This document shows, piece by piece, positions 46,916-58,200 of a stretch of DNA of 64,000 nucleotides. The DNA is taken from assembly GCF_025643335.1 (NCBI RefSeq), contig NZ_CP092489.1, forward strand, positions 62,001-126,000. The letters are read 5' to 3'. Positions within the stretch are counted from its first letter, which is position 1; each line of letters begins with the position of its first letter. The position numbers and the translations under genes are program-made. Below the pieces are notes generated by a model. It was not told where the DNA came from and searched no databases. It worked only from the letters and a program-made list of their open reading frames with translations. This DNA is from Endozoicomonas sp. Mp262. GTDB lineage: Bacteria; Pseudomonadota; Gammaproteobacteria; Pseudomonadales; Endozoicomonadaceae.

Positions 46916-49900
46916 CTTTTCTATTTTCCCGCTCTTTTGCAGCAACCTTGCGGTGTAAAGCAATCATCTTCAGGTGATCTCCACTCAAATCACCCCCAGC
47001 CGCCCTTGCTAATAAAAAACCGGCATGTTGAAGGTAGCGATCACTGAATGTTGCACCCCGGGCGCCGTACAATAACTTTATCGCCAGCTCATAGGCTTCA
47101 TGTCCTTTGGGTGGCGCTTTCTTTTTCTCAAGCCGTTTGAAGTACCGTTGAATTTGCTTTTCTGTTTTATCAAACTCACTGACACTTTCATTATGAAATG
47201 TATGACGACCATTCTGGACACGCTGGATTAACATCTCCACCACATAATCATGAATGGTTGACTCGGCGGGTATGCTTTCAAGCAGGGTCAACGCCTTCGA
47301 GAAATCATCATAGGTTTTCTCCCCCTTAAAAATAACGGCCGCCTGATACAAGCTGGCTACCTCTGAGATAATAGGAACCTCACTTTTTATCGCAGCATCG
47401 AGCTCGGCCATTGCCATTTTTTGCCCTTGCTGTACGGCCGTTAGCAGGTAATTCATGGCTTTAAAAATCTTTTCTTCGCTATTCTCAGGCATTGTGGCTT
47501 TACCCTGCTCCATTTCCTGCAATAGTAGATGCCCGAGCCTGGTATTTATTAAAGGGTCCCTGGGCCTGCTCTCCATAGCCTCCTGATAACACTTTTTAGC
47601 GCTTTCTAACGCCCCCTTTTGCTCATACAACAACCCTTTCACAGCAATATCCGTTTCAGTAAACCCTTCAGGATCATCAATCATTTGCTGAATATAGTTT
47701 CCCCTTGTTGGTTTTAGCAGGTCTGCAAGCATTAAGGCTGTTGCCTGGAGGGGTTGATGACGGGCAAATACGTCAGCTATTTCTGCCAGCTTGCCCAGGT
47801 ATTCAGTATTCCCGGCCACTTGCCCTATCAGCCTCTTTGTTGGGCCTAAGGGCCATCGCCTGGCCAGCAGCTGAATAAAACCGGGTTTGGCAGAGGCATC
47901 GATCACCAGGGCATGTAGTCGATCCACTGCAGGCAGGCAAACATCACTCTCATCACTCCCAAGATTACCAAGCATTAAACCTGCCTCCGCTAACAGGTCT
48001 GAAGTAAGCGCTGTGGCCCCCACCGTTTCGTGCAAAATAAGTGGAATATCCAGTGTATTGGCCGTTTCATTTAAACAACGCTCTGGCAAAGGCAAATTAA
48101 TCACTTTTCTGACAGGCCCTAACCGGAACTCAACAAAAGGTCTTTTGACCTGCCGCTCAAGACCTCCGGCTTCTTCCCTGACATGATGTTTACCGGTTTT
48201 AAATGTTCTCAGGCCACCAATACCCCATCGAGCACATAAATTTAAAGCCTTGGTTACAACCCTGTCGAACAGGGTAGCGTCCTTATGGGCTTCAAATTTC
48301 ACGGTGATAAATCGCAGCCCATCCAGCAGGCATTGACCCTTTTCAATACCCGCCTGGGAAAACACCCGGACTGTTTTATTCTTCAAGAGCGGCTTTATAT
48401 ACCAAGGTATCGCCTGGTCAGATTCCCGGGCCATTGTCATCAAATGCTTCAAGTCCAAAGCTGCGTCTATTTTCAGTTCACCATTATGACGGGCATCCAT
48501 GTTTACCTTAATATCACTGACCTGAATCGGGCCAACTTGCAAATCACTCAGATTCAACCCACCATCAGTCACCACACCAGTACGACTACCGGCATCGGCC
48601 TCTGATGAGGTGTTAATGGGAACTTCAATACTTAACTGCTCTGCCGCATTTTTTATATTTACTGGCAAGGCCACTTCCTTGCCTTTTTTAATGAGTTTGA
48701 TATCAGCCGAGCCACTGGCCTGGATATCCGGCTTAATTCTCAGTTTGTTATCCGCCAGCTGTACCAGTTTTCCCTGTGTAGTTAGCCTTAGCCCCTGAGG
48801 AATAATCACTCCATCCTCCCCAACCTTTACGGTGGTTTCTTCAGAATTTTCCAGGGAAAAACCTTTGACCTCAGCATCTGCTTTCAGCTTGCCACCTTCG
48901 GCGGCAGCTTCCACAACCAGGCCATCAAGACTGGCTCTGGCCTTTCCTTTAACAACAAACGGCTTCCCTGCTATCTTGGCAGGCATCATTTGCTCCGGCG
49001 CATCCATGTCCAAATGGCCTCGTTTGACCTCGGCACTAACATACATTTTTTTATCTGGGTTTGTTGCCCCCTTTACCTGCACCCCATATAAGCCACACTC
49101 TCCATTAACCATACCTTTATTGTCTGCGGTAACCTCTTCGATATCCGCCTTTACAGTGTCAACTCCGGTTAACTGCCAGCTATCAGGCTTTGACTGGACA
49201 ACCTCACGGGATACACTGACTTCCTTCACTGCCTTTAACTGTACAGTTAAAGACTCGCTCGTTTGTGCTTGATCTAATTTTCTCTCTTTCGGGGGCTGCC
49301 GTTGACCCGGAAGCACATCAAATGGATTTTTCAGGGATAGACCGGCCAATATCCTTTTTGCGGTAGCATCCCCCTGTTTAACGTCCACTCGACCACCCTC
49401 GGCAGCAAAGGATAAACACCTTTGCTGCTTCTTCTGCTTAACCTGTTTATCAACCGGCCGGGTTATTCCGTATTCAAGTTGAGGCTTATTAACCTCAGCA
49501 CCCATGGATAGGTCGCCATGAGCATCAATATTCATCCTGGCCAGTTTCAGGCGAAGAGGGAAATCCAGTTTTTCAAATAAGCTATCAATGGCACTTCTTG
49601 GTGTTGTACCGGGCAATTCCACCAAGGCTGATAGCGTTTCTGCCTTACTCCCCACCAAAGTTAAGGATGCAGAATCACCCTCAATGGAAAGATCTTCAGG
49701 CTGAAGTCGATTTAACTTACCCACAAGCTTCAGCAAATCAAAAAATGCCAGGCCTCTGTACTCATTACATATATAATCATGTAGATCTTTACCCCAGGAT
49801 GCCTTTATTTGGCATCGAAGGTCTTTCATTTCAACGTTAACCTGAAGCGGCTCTTTACCGTTAACCGGTATAGCCACCTTGCCTTCCAGATGATCAATGC

Positions 49901-50870
49901 CAAAAACAGGTTGCCACTGTTTATCTCCCGTATGCTTGAATTCCGGAACCTTTAACGCCAGCTTTAAATCGCTGAACTCTATGGGGCCATCCGGAGACTC
50001 TACGGTAAGTTTAGGCACACTCAACCAGGTCAGGGCTGCAATTTTTGTTTCTTTTTGACCGGCTTTACGCGCCTTATATAATTTCCTGAGTGATGTGAAA
50101 AAATCATAAAAGAACCTGAGCAAGCTGCCTTTATTTTGTAAGTCTTCTTTATCTTCTTTTTTTAATCTTGCTTTTTCACTTTCAAGTCCTTTCATTTTCT
50201 TATGGGCAGATGCCAACTGCTCTCTTAGGTTTTCACTCTCACCTTCGCAATGACCTGTATCTTTCACACAAGCCAGTTTTTTCTCATATTTTTTTATTTC
50301 TTTCTTCAACACTTTCTTTTCTTGTGAAATTTCATCACATAACTTGCTATTTTGTTTATTTTTAGCCGCTAACCTTGCCAATCCTCCAAACAGTTTATTT
50401 TTTATTCCCCCTTCTGAAGCCTTTTGACCTTTTATTTCCACCATGACATTTTCATAATCAGGAGGTGACGAATAGTCTTCTGGTTCAGCTTCTTTTAATC
50501 CTGAAGGCCGATCATAATCATGAGTGGCTGATGGCAGTGATGGTTGGGAATCTGCTGACAGCCCTACATCACCCGATAGAGAATCCAGCTGCCGCTGTTT
50601 TGTTTTCTCCTCCTGAAGCATCTTCTCCTTTTGAGCTAAAGCCAATTCAGTTTTGTTTTCTTTAGGCAAGGAGTTAGGGGGTTCCTCCCCTCTCACTGTA
50701 ACGTCTCTTTTTTGTGGACTTTGCACTTTCTCGGGCATAGAACCCGGTTTCACTGACCTGAAATGGGTTCCGGGCTTTGCCTGCTTTATTTTTTCTGAAA
50801 GCTTTTCTTTAATTTTCTTTGCATCACCAAAAAAGCCATGCAGAGGGCCACTAGAGATTTTCCCTGGCAC
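46908..50870 (-). CDS. Large cytoplasmic-type protein: coiled coil, AsmA-like beta region, TPRs
   Basis: Encodes 1320 residues without a signal peptide. In order: a charged N-terminus with a PPDY motif at 136-139 (in DYSSPPDYENVMVEIK); a strong coiled coil at ~178-245 (EKKVLKKEIKKYEKKLACVK); an amphipathic aromatic helix (LLRFFYDFFTSLRKLYKARK, ~250-270); a long beta-rich repetitive region (~300-850) of strands such as VEAAAEGGKLKADAEVKGFS, reminiscent of AsmA/TamB-type lipid-groove proteins; and C-terminal TPR-like helices (~1070-1300) including YEQKGALESAKKCYQEAM. I know no matching family. No signal peptide plus these modules could mean a type III/VI effector or a cytoplasmic scaffold. Confidence 0.65.
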   Translation of the reverse strand: MPGKISSGPLHGFFGDAKKIKEKLSEKIKQAKPGTHFRSVKPGSMPEKVQSPQKRDVTVRGEEPPNSLPKENKTELALAQKEKMLQEEKTKQRQLDSLSGDVGLSADSQPSLPSATHDYDRPSGLKEAEPEDYSSPPDYENVMVEIKGQKASEGGIKNKLFGGLARLAAKNKQNSKLCDEISQEKKVLKKEIKKYEKKLACVKDTGHCEGESENLREQLASAHKKMKGLESEKARLKKEDKEDLQNKGSLLRFFYDFFTSLRKLYKARKAGQKETKIAALTWLSVPKLTVESPDGPIEFSDLKLALKVPEFKHTGDKQWQPVFGIDHLEGKVAIPVNGKEPLQVNVEMKDLRCQIKASWGKDLHDYICNEYRGLAFFDLLKLVGKLNRLQPEDLSIEGDSASLTLVGSKAETLSALVELPGTTPRSAIDSLFEKLDFPLRLKLARMNIDAHGDLSMGAEVNKPQLEYGITRPVDKQVKQKKQQRCLSFAAEGGRVDVKQGDATAKRILAGLSLKNPFDVLPGQRQPPKERKLDQAQTSESLTVQLKAVKEVSVSREVVQSKPDSWQLTGVDTVKADIEEVTADNKGMVNGECGLYGVQVKGATNPDKKMYVSAEVKRGHLDMDAPEQMMPAKIAGKPFVVKGKARASLDGLVVEAAAEGGKLKADAEVKGFSLENSEETTVKVGEDGVIIPQGLRLTTQGKLVQLADNKLRIKPDIQASGSADIKLIKKGKEVALPVNIKNAAEQLSIEVPINTSSEADAGSRTGVVTDGGLNLSDLQVGPIQVSDIKVNMDARHNGELKIDAALDLKHLMTMARESDQAIPWYIKPLLKNKTVRVFSQAGIEKGQCLLDGLRFITVKFEAHKDATLFDRVVTKALNLCARWGIGGLRTFKTGKHHVREEAGGLERQVKRPFVEFRLGPVRKVINLPLPERCLNETANTLDIPLILHETVGATALTSDLLAEAGLMLGNLGSDESDVCLPAVDRLHALVIDASAKPGFIQLLARRWPLGPTKRLIGQVAGNTEYLGKLAEIADVFARHQPLQATALMLADLLKPTRGNYIQQMIDDPEGFTETDIAVKGLLYEQKGALESAKKCYQEAMESRPRDPLINTRLGHLLLQEMEQGKATMPENSEEKIFKAMNYLLTAVQQGQKMAMAELDAAIKSEVPIISEVASLYQAAVIFKGEKTYDDFSKALTLLESIPAESTIHDYVVEMLIQRVQNGRHTFHNESVSEFDKTEKQIQRYFKRLEKKKAPPKGHEAYELAIKLLYGARGATFSDRYLQHAGFLLARAAGGDLSGDHLKMIALHRKVAAKERENRKVS

Positions 50871-51044
50871 AGTTTAACTCCCTTTTAATTATTTATTCAG
50901 GAAGAGGCTGTCAATTAAATGACATCAAAAAAACCGATTCTCTTAAAATCTACACTAGACCTGTCGGCTAAGTCGGTTAATAATTTAAATTCAGCAGTAC
51001 TTATCCTTCACCGGCAAACGCCTGGTTTTCCCTCTCGTTCCCAA

Positions 51045-52273
51045 CAGGGCAAAAACATGATCAGAATTTGAACAGAAAATTGATTTCAAAAGCTGTAGAA
51101 TCCCATGCTTTTTCTGTTGCCTGATGTCTGCCAAAGCCCTTTTTTCCAAGTTTACATCGCTTACCGACAAACGAGACCCGAAGAAGTCAACACATATTCT
51201 TGCAGAGGTTATGTTCATCTCAGTTTGTGCCATTCTCTGTGGTGCAGATGATTGGAATGGCATTCGCTTGTTTGCTGAGCACAAGGAAGGCTGGCTCCGT
51301 AAGCACTTAACCTTGCCTGGCGGTATTCCAGTAGCGGTTACATTCAATCGTATTTTCGCCACTCTTGACCCGGAAGAGTTTCGCAAAATCTTCATCCAGT
51401 GGATTAGGGATGTTCTTTCCGGACTGGAGCTCTCTGATAGCAAGATAGTTGCTCTTGATGGCAAGACTGTTAAAGGTTCGGCCTGGAATAAAGGCAAAGA
51501 TGCAATACACATGCTTAACGCTTGGTGCACAGAGGCTGGACTGTCGCTGGGTCAGTATAAAGTTGATGAAAAATCCAACGAAATTACGGCCATTCCTGAG
51601 CTGCTCAAGCTGCTTGAACTCAGTGGCAGCCTTGTCACTATCGATGCAATGGGCTGCCAGAAAAAAATTGCTACTGCAATCCTGAAAAAAGAGGCAGACT
51701 ACTTGCTGGCGGTGAAAGGCAACCAGAGAAAACTCTATGGAGAAGTGACTCGACTCTTCGATCAATACTGGCAAGATAATCTGGAAGATGCTCCTGACCA
51801 TTACTTTGCGGAACAGGAAGGTAAAGAGCATGGTCGTATGGAGCACCGCCGGTGCTGGGTTATCAATGATGTTACTGAGGACTCCAATGCTGCCTCATGG
51901 AAAGCCAAAACCATAGCCGCAATCCAGTTAGACAGTAGCAAAAAGGGTAAAGGGAAAACACTCATCCGTTACTTTATATGCAGCCGCCAGTTATCAGCTG
52001 CCGAGGTACTTCAAGCTACCAGGAAGCATTGGCTAATAGAAAACCAATTACACTGGGTGCTTGATGTGGCGTTTGATGAAGACCGCTGTAGGGCAAGAGA
52101 AGGGTTCGCAGCAGAAAATCTAGCTGTTGCCCGGCAGGTGACACTCAATCTTCTTAAGTTGGACACTACGGTGAAAGCCGGTATCAAGAATAAGCGCAAA
52201 ACCTGTGGCTGGAATGAAGACTACATGATGCAAGTGCTCAAATTGGTTGATTTGTGATCATGTTTTTGCCCTG
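51045..52273 (+). mobile_element. ISAs1-family insertion sequence
   Basis: A 1229 bp element with 19 bp inverted repeats starting CAGGGCAAAAACATGATCA (51045-51063) and ending in its complement (52255-52273). It is flanked by the 10 bp duplication TCGTTCCCAA (51035-51044 and 52274-52283). It is inserted in a dispersed repeat whose outer motif also occurs near 24258. Intact ends and gene suggest a recent insertion. Confidence 0.93.
51124..52257 (+). CDS. ISAs1-family transposase (DDE)
   Basis: Encodes a 377-residue transposase of the ISAs1/H-repeat-associated family. Typical blocks are LTDKRDPKKSTHILAEVMFI near the N-terminus, IVALDGKTVKGS with the first Asp, VTIDAMGCQKKIA with the second, DYLLAVKGNQ, and the C-terminal ENQLHWVLDVAFDEDRCRAR. 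The gene is intact and fills its IS. These H-repeat proteins are often found near rhs genes; an RHS protein does lie about 9 kb downstream, which may be coincidence. Confidence 0.93.
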   Translation: MSAKALFSKFTSLTDKRDPKKSTHILAEVMFISVCAILCGADDWNGIRLFAEHKEGWLRKHLTLPGGIPVAVTFNRIFATLDPEEFRKIFIQWIRDVLSGLELSDSKIVALDGKTVKGSAWNKGKDAIHMLNAWCTEAGLSLGQYKVDEKSNEITAIPELLKLLELSGSLVTIDAMGCQKKIATAILKKEADYLLAVKGNQRKLYGEVTRLFDQYWQDNLEDAPDHYFAEQEGKEHGRMEHRRCWVINDVTEDSNAASWKAKTIAAIQLDSSKKGKGKTLIRYFICSRQLSAAEVLQATRKHWLIENQLHWVLDVAFDEDRCRAREGFAAENLAVARQVTLNLLKLDTTVKAGIKNKRKTCGWNEDYMMQVLKLVDL

Positions 52274-52345
52274 TCGTTCCCAACGTCCCAAGGGGGTCGC
52301 GAAACTCAGTTAAGCGTAAAAAACCGGGAGTTGCCTCTCTTTCTT

Positions 52346-52428
52346 TTCACCACAGAGACACAGAGAACACAGAGTTTTCATACTCTTAAAATAATAAGCC
52401 TCTGTGCTCTCTGTGTCTCTGTGGTGAA
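52346..52428. repeat. Palindromic CACAGAGACACAGAG-type dispersed repeat
   Basis: Two 29-base arms (52346-52374 and 52400-52428) are inverted repeats with one mismatch, containing CACAGAGACACAGAG and its complement. I recall this sequence as a dispersed repeat in many bacterial genomes. It sits inside the element (about 52275-52472) whose ends resemble those of the MITE at 23978-24258. No coding function. Confidence 0.7.
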
Positions 52429-52493
52429 TCAAAACACCTTTTGCGACAGTCTCTCCCCGCTGGGAATGCATACAGATGTTTCGGCTTATTCAA

Positions 52494-54359
52494 TCACTGT
52501 AGGATATTCGCGCTTGCCTGCGCGAGCTGTTCTATATCCCTTATGGCTCCCTTATCTGCACTGGTAGCCATCAGGGCATAGGCTTGCAACGCTGTAGAGA
52601 CTTTTCGTGATCTCACTTGCTGTGGTTGCCAGGCATCCTTTCCTTTTTCGTTCATCAGCTTTCGTCGCTCTTTTAATTCATCATCAGAAAGCAGGGCATT
52701 GATTGAACGAGCGGGAATATCAATACGAATGATATCCCCCTGTTCTATCAAACCAATCGCCCCCCCGGATGCCGCCTCAGGTGACACATGTCCAATGGAC
52801 AAACCTGAAGTCCCACCGGAAAACCGGCCATCAGTTAACAGTGCACACTCTTTCCCCAAGCCTTTGGATTTAAGATAACTGGTTGGATAGAGCATCTCCT
52901 GCATCCCCGGGCCACCACGGGGCCCTTCATAACGAATGATAACCACATCGCCGGTTTTCACCTTGTCTTCAAGGATATGCTGTACTGCTTCATCCTGGCT
53001 TTCACAAATATAGGCAGGCCCTTCAAAAACCAGAATACTCTCATCCACACCGGAGGTTTTCACCACACAGCCACCCTCAGCTATATTTCCGTAGAGCACT
53101 GCCAGCCCACCTTCCTGGCTATAAGCCTGGTCAACGGAACGAATACAGCCAGCACTCCGGTCATCATCAAGCGTGCCCCAGCGGGTATTCTGACTGAATG
53201 CTTCTGTTGTACGAATACCTGCTGGCCCCGCCCGATAAAAGTGGTGAACTTGCTGATGATCTGTCTGTTTAATATCCCATTTAGCCAGTGCGCCCCTCAC
53301 TGTTTCACTGTGTACCATGGGAATCTGGTTATGGAGTAACCCTGCCCGATCCAGCTCACCAAGAATAGCCATCACTCCACCAGCACGGTGAACATCTTCC
53401 ATATGATACGTCTGAATATTAGGCGCCACTTTGCATAATTGCGGGACTTTTCGTGAAAGACGATCAATGTCTTTCATTGTAAAAGAAACCTTTCCTTCCT
53501 GTGCCGCTGCCAGGAGATGCAGGATCGTATTAGTGGACCCTCCCATGGCAATATCAAGACTCATGGCATTTTCAAAGGCTTCAAAACTGGCTATGGAACG
53601 TGGTAAAACACTGTAATCATTTTGCTCATAATATCGCCTGGTAATATCAACAATACGACCAGCCGCATCCAGAAACAGTACCCTCCGGTCAGCATGGGTT
53701 GCCAACATAGAGCCATTGCCGGGCAATGCCAGTCCCAGTGCCTCAGTGAGACAGTTCATTGAGTTGGCAGTAAACATGCCGGAACAGGAACCACAGGTTG
53801 GGCAGGCCGAACGCTCAATCTCAGCAACGGTTTCATCATCCGCATCAGAAGCAGCAATGACCATGGCATCCACAAGATCCAAACCATGACTGGCAAGTCG
53901 GGTTTTTCCTGCTTCCATAGGTCCGCCCGAGACAAAAATGGTAGGAATATTCAGCCGCATAGCCGCCATTAGCATGCCCGGCGTAATCTTGTCGCAGTTG
54001 GAGATACACACCAGTGCATCCGCAGTATGGGCATTCACCATATACTCTACGGAATCAGCAATAATATCCCTGCTGGGCAGGGAATAGAGCATGCCATCAT
54101 GCCCCATGGCAATCCCGTCATCCACAGCAATGGTATTAAACTCCTTCGCCACAGCCCCATGTTTTTCAATTTCCCGGCAAACCAGCTGCCCCATATCTTT
54201 TAGATGAACATGCCCCGGTACAAACTGGGTGAATGAGTTAGCCACAGCAATAATCGGCTTGCCGAAATCATTGTCGCCCATACCCGTGGCACGCCATAAG
54301 GCACGAGCTCCAGCCATATTACGGCCATGGGTTGAGGTTTTGGAACGGTATGCAGGCAT
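52494..54359 (-). CDS. ilvD: Dihydroxy-acid dehydratase
   Basis: Encodes the 621-residue enzyme that dehydrates 2,3-dihydroxy acids to 2-keto acids in valine, leucine and isoleucine synthesis. The start [20 protein letters not shown] and the Fe-S/Mg-binding motifs [10 protein letters not shown] and [20 protein letters not shown] are clear; the C-terminal [20 protein letters not shown] is also diagnostic. It is a single gene here, downstream of the IS and repeat cluster. The gene is intact. Confidence 0.97.
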   Translation of the reverse strand: MPAYRSKTSTHGRNMAGARALWRATGMGDNDFGKPIIAVANSFTQFVPGHVHLKDMGQLVCREIEKHGAVAKEFNTIAVDDGIAMGHDGMLYSLPSRDIIADSVEYMVNAHTADALVCISNCDKITPGMLMAAMRLNIPTIFVSGGPMEAGKTRLASHGLDLVDAMVIAASDADDETVAEIERSACPTCGSCSGMFTANSMNCLTEALGLALPGNGSMLATHADRRVLFLDAAGRIVDITRRYYEQNDYSVLPRSIASFEAFENAMSLDIAMGGSTNTILHLLAAAQEGKVSFTMKDIDRLSRKVPQLCKVAPNIQTYHMEDVHRAGGVMAILGELDRAGLLHNQIPMVHSETVRGALAKWDIKQTDHQQVHHFYRAGPAGIRTTEAFSQNTRWGTLDDDRSAGCIRSVDQAYSQEGGLAVLYGNIAEGGCVVKTSGVDESILVFEGPAYICESQDEAVQHILEDKVKTGDVVIIRYEGPRGGPGMQEMLYPTSYLKSKGLGKECALLTDGRFSGGTSGLSIGHVSPEAASGGAIGLIEQGDIIRIDIPARSINALLSDDELKERRKLMNEKGKDAWQPQQVRSRKVSTALQAYALMATSADKGAIRDIEQLAQASANILQ

Positions 54360-54607
54360 GAATCACCCTTAATATCTTGTCTTTCTTATTGTCCCTGGAA
54401 AACGGGCACCATTCCTTGGTGAGACTGGGGATTATAACGGATAAACCCTGTTATTTTAGAAGTAGTTTTGAAGTAATCTTTACTATCTAAAGAGAAGGGC
54501 GTTAGAGCCATCCCTAAATCATTACAATTTACACAATCCAGTCCATACTTTTTACTTTCAACTATTATTAATGACTCAAAAGCCGTTCAGTTTTAATAGA
54601 GCTACTT

Positions 54608-55168
54608 ATGAAACATACAGTCATATTTTTTACCCTACTATTTTCCAGCAAGGCTTATTGCTTGTATTATTGTAGTTATGAATTTTTCACTAATCTTTTA
54701 AGCCAGATAAAAACTTTTTTTATTATATTTCTCATAGCTGGTAGTGAATCAAATATTCTCCATAATAAATTCGGAAGACCAGTACTCACCTCGTTAGAGG
54801 TGGAGCCTGGTAAACTAGAACCAATGTTTTCAATTCCCGAAAATGAGCTTCCAAATTATCGAAAAATTATAGATTATTCTTGCAATCATAGAACAGTAAT
54901 TAAAGCCCCAAATGAAGAGGCTGAAAATTTTTTACTAAATCATAATAATAAATATGATGAGCGAGAAGTTGGCGTATGCACTATGATCCCCAGTAAAAAT
55001 CAACTTCCTGAGTGTAAAAGAGGTCAAAAAAAAATCAAACTAAGCACTCCATTAGACTCTGACCCAGATCATTTTTGCCTATCAGTACCATATTCGGCCG
55101 CAAGAAAGGCAATCCAGCAACTCGATCGTCAGCATTGGACGAAAAAAACTAAACATGATGAATTATGA
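54608..55168 (+). CDS. Hypothetical exported protein
   Basis: Encodes a 186-residue protein with an N-terminal signal-like segment (MKHTVIFFTLLFSSKAYC) and a second hydrophobic stretch (IKTFFIIFLIAGSES). The rest is polar with scattered Cys residues. The coding sequence is AT-rich compared with ilvD. No family is recognised. It is convergent with the pullulanase gene and followed by a large palindrome. Confidence 0.45.
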   Translation: MKHTVIFFTLLFSSKAYCLYYCSYEFFTNLLSQIKTFFIIFLIAGSESNILHNKFGRPVLTSLEVEPGKLEPMFSIPENELPNYRKIIDYSCNHRTVIKAPNEEAENFLLNHNNKYDEREVGVCTMIPSKNQLPECKRGQKKIKLSTPLDSDPDHFCLSVPYSAARKAIQQLDRQHWTKKTKHDEL

Positions 55169-55227
55169 CTTGCACTTGAAAAACTGAACAAGGGAATCCA
55201 GTACTATCAGTAAATAGTTTTAGGCAT

Positions 55228-55282
55228 GGCCTTTGCGTCGCTCTGCTCCCCACATCTCGCTGGAGAGCGGAGCTTAAAGGCC
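55228..55282. terminator. Large hairpin between convergent genes
   Basis: Outer arms GGCCTTT (55228-55234) and AAAGGCC (55276-55282) enclose an inner stem, GCTCTGCTCCCC (55240-55251) against GGAGAGCGGAGC (55262-55273), with two wobble pairs. It lies between the gene ending at 55168 and the pullulanase end at 55297. A bidirectional terminator is plausible, but neither strand shows a clear T-run. Confidence 0.45.
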
Positions 55283-55296
55283 TTAAAGATTATTCA

Positions 55297-58200
55297 CTAA
55301 CTTTTGACAAATATAACCACGCTTCGGGCTGGAATACTAAAACTACCATTTTTAAAAGCAGATTGTTTAACAACACTGTCGGTAGATTGTTGCTGTACTG
55401 GGTGTAACTGATAGCCAACCGCTCCCTTTACAGTCAAACTCTGACTTGCAGCCGTCGCATTAACCATCACCATAATCTTCTTATACTGGTTATCCAGATT
55501 CGTCTGGCTGTCATCCAGTTCCATGGCAATCAATCCTTTAACCTGCTGCGGACCAACATTATGGAATTTTACCACCTGACTGACCTGTTCAGCCGTTTTA
55601 AGATGGAAAAGCGGACTGGATTTACGAATATTCAGGTATTCCCTGAACATCTCAGCGGCAAACCTGGCATGCTGGCGATTAACCTGTGCTTCATCATTGG
55701 CAACGATTTTTCTAATCAAATCCCAGTTACCGGCATCCTTATCCCCACGTGGCAAACCATGATTCCAGGTATTATTCCAGTCCTGATCATCAAGGTTAAA
55801 CATCACCTTGTTATACCAGTCACCAGAGTCATAGCTGTCCCGTTCCATAGACTTGGAGCGAAGGATATCGGAACCCATATGGATAAATGGCACACCCTGA
55901 CTGAGTACAGGAAGGGCTAACGACAGCACATGCATACGCACACGATCATCTGTGGTCAGGTTTTCTGCCAGTTTATACTGGTGATTATCCCAAAGTGTCT
56001 GGTTATCATGCTTGGAGACATAGTTAACAGATTCAACCGGAGAGGCAGTATAACCCGCAGGCTGGCCGTTATAATCGATATCTTTGCCAAAAACCGTTTC
56101 TCCCTTGTAATTTTTTAAGGGGTAGTCCCTCAGGTTTCCAGCCATTCCCAGACGAATAATATCGATATTATTCAGTTCATTTTCGATTCGTTTATCATCC
56201 ACATCCTGATTTAATTCATTTCTCACTTCCCAAAACCCACTGCCAAACCCCTGGGTTCTTCGAATGCCTTCGCCTCCATCAAAGGGACCACCGCCACGAA
56301 CTGCATCCCGCAGGCGATCGGTAAAGGTGCCAATGCCAGTACCGTCCATATTTTTTTGTACCGCTGATTCACCGATACGGCCATTCGCTATTTCACCAAA
56401 CTCCCAACCTTCACCATAGAGATAAATATCTGGATTGATTGCTTTCAACTCTTTCTGGATTTTCTCCATATTGGCTTTCAGGTGATGCCCCATCAGGTCA
56501 AAACGGAAGGCATCCACCTTATAATCCCTGACCCAGACTTTCAGGGTATCCACCATCAGCTTTTCCATCATGCTGACTTCGCTGGCAGTATTTGAACAAC
56601 AGGTACTGGTTTCAACGGTTCCACTTTCAATATTCAGGCGCTGGTAATAATCAGGAACAATCTTATCCAACACTGATTTATCAGAGAGACCCGCCGCGTT
56701 GGTATGGTTATACACCACATCCATGACAATATGGAGTCCCATATCATTCAGCCCCTTTACCATGCCACGAAACTCTTTTACCGCTGTAATACCATCAGTT
56801 TTAGAGGCATAGCTATTTTCGGGAGCGCCATAATGATAAGGGTCATAGCCCCAGTTAAAGCTATCAAACGGGCGGAGGTAAGCACTTAATGCCTGAGCAG
56901 CTTCTTCATCTCCCCTGGTGGCTTCAAACACTTCACCGACGGTTTGGCTGGAAGCGCAATATCCTGCGAACAGATTGTCGTTTTGGATTTCAGGATTGAG
57001 TTCACAAAGCTTGTCAAAGCTATCCGTCAAATCAGCCACTTTTTCAGGATTTTCATTGACGGTGGCAATATCAAAGGCTGGTAATACCTGTACATAGGTC
57101 AGCCCGGCCTGCTGAAGCTTCTGTAAGTGCTTCATGCTGGGACGGTCAAACTCAGTGAAGGCGTTATATTTACCATTGTTTTGACCATCAACATTAGCAG
57201 GGCACTGCCCATCGTTGGCCTTATAGCTCAGGCCACAGTCGAAGGTGCTGATATCACGGATATGGGTTTCATACACGGAAATATCATTAGGCTTGTTTTT
57301 GCTGATATTGTCCCAACCCGCTGGCTTAAGGTCATCATCATCCAGATTAACAATCTGGGTAAACCTGCCATTCTCAGTGACAGCAAGGCTATAAGGATCA
57401 GTAACAGTGGTCGTTTCCACCTTCCCGGTATCACGACGATAGACTTCTACCTGATAGCGATAAAACTTCCTGTCCAGCTCTGCTTTAGAGCCAGAGTAGC
57501 TCCAGACACCTGTTTTTTTATCAAATATCATCTCCCCGGCAGTTAATGAGTCAACAGATGCTTCTGCATCACCCGCTAACAATAGTTTTACTGACTTTGC
57601 AGTGGGCGCCCAAACCCGCAGATCTACACGATCACCATTATATACAGCGCCAAGCTGCATGGAGCCAAGTTTCGTATTATCAAAGTAAAGGGCGTCCAGA
57701 CCAAACCCGGCCTGCACCTCTGTGGCTTTCAGGGCTTTACCATCCTTGTCTTTCGCCAGAATCGCCAGCTGGCCTTTCAACATTGACTTCAGGTCAGTAC
57801 CTTCTGGTAAAGTCCAACGTTGTTTTCCTGAAAGATAGGGATATTCCCCAGCCTCTTCAATGGGTAAAGTACCATCACTTTCCAGCATGATCCGGCGATC
57901 CACCGCATCCAGATCACTGCTATCACTATTATTAGTCAGGCCACCATTTCGGGCACTTACCAGTTCTACCTTCTCTGTTCCTGATGGTGCATCCCAAACC
58001 AGAGAGCCAGCTGTTACCAGATGAGCGGAGACCTCTGATAGCAGGGGCACAGTGATGGGTTCACCGGAAACTTTATTATATCCAGACACAGTATAAGCAT
58101 CCTTACCAAAGCTTTTTACTGTGTATACCAGATCACTGCCATCGATGTCTTTTTCATCACCGGAATGCACAATAAATTTGAAATCCTGGCTATCATTTCT

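Noticed and set aside
51307-51846. 179-residue frame antisense to the ISAs1 transposase.
   Set aside because: The transposase frame is complete, family-typical and bounded by IS ends; the antisense frame has no similarity.
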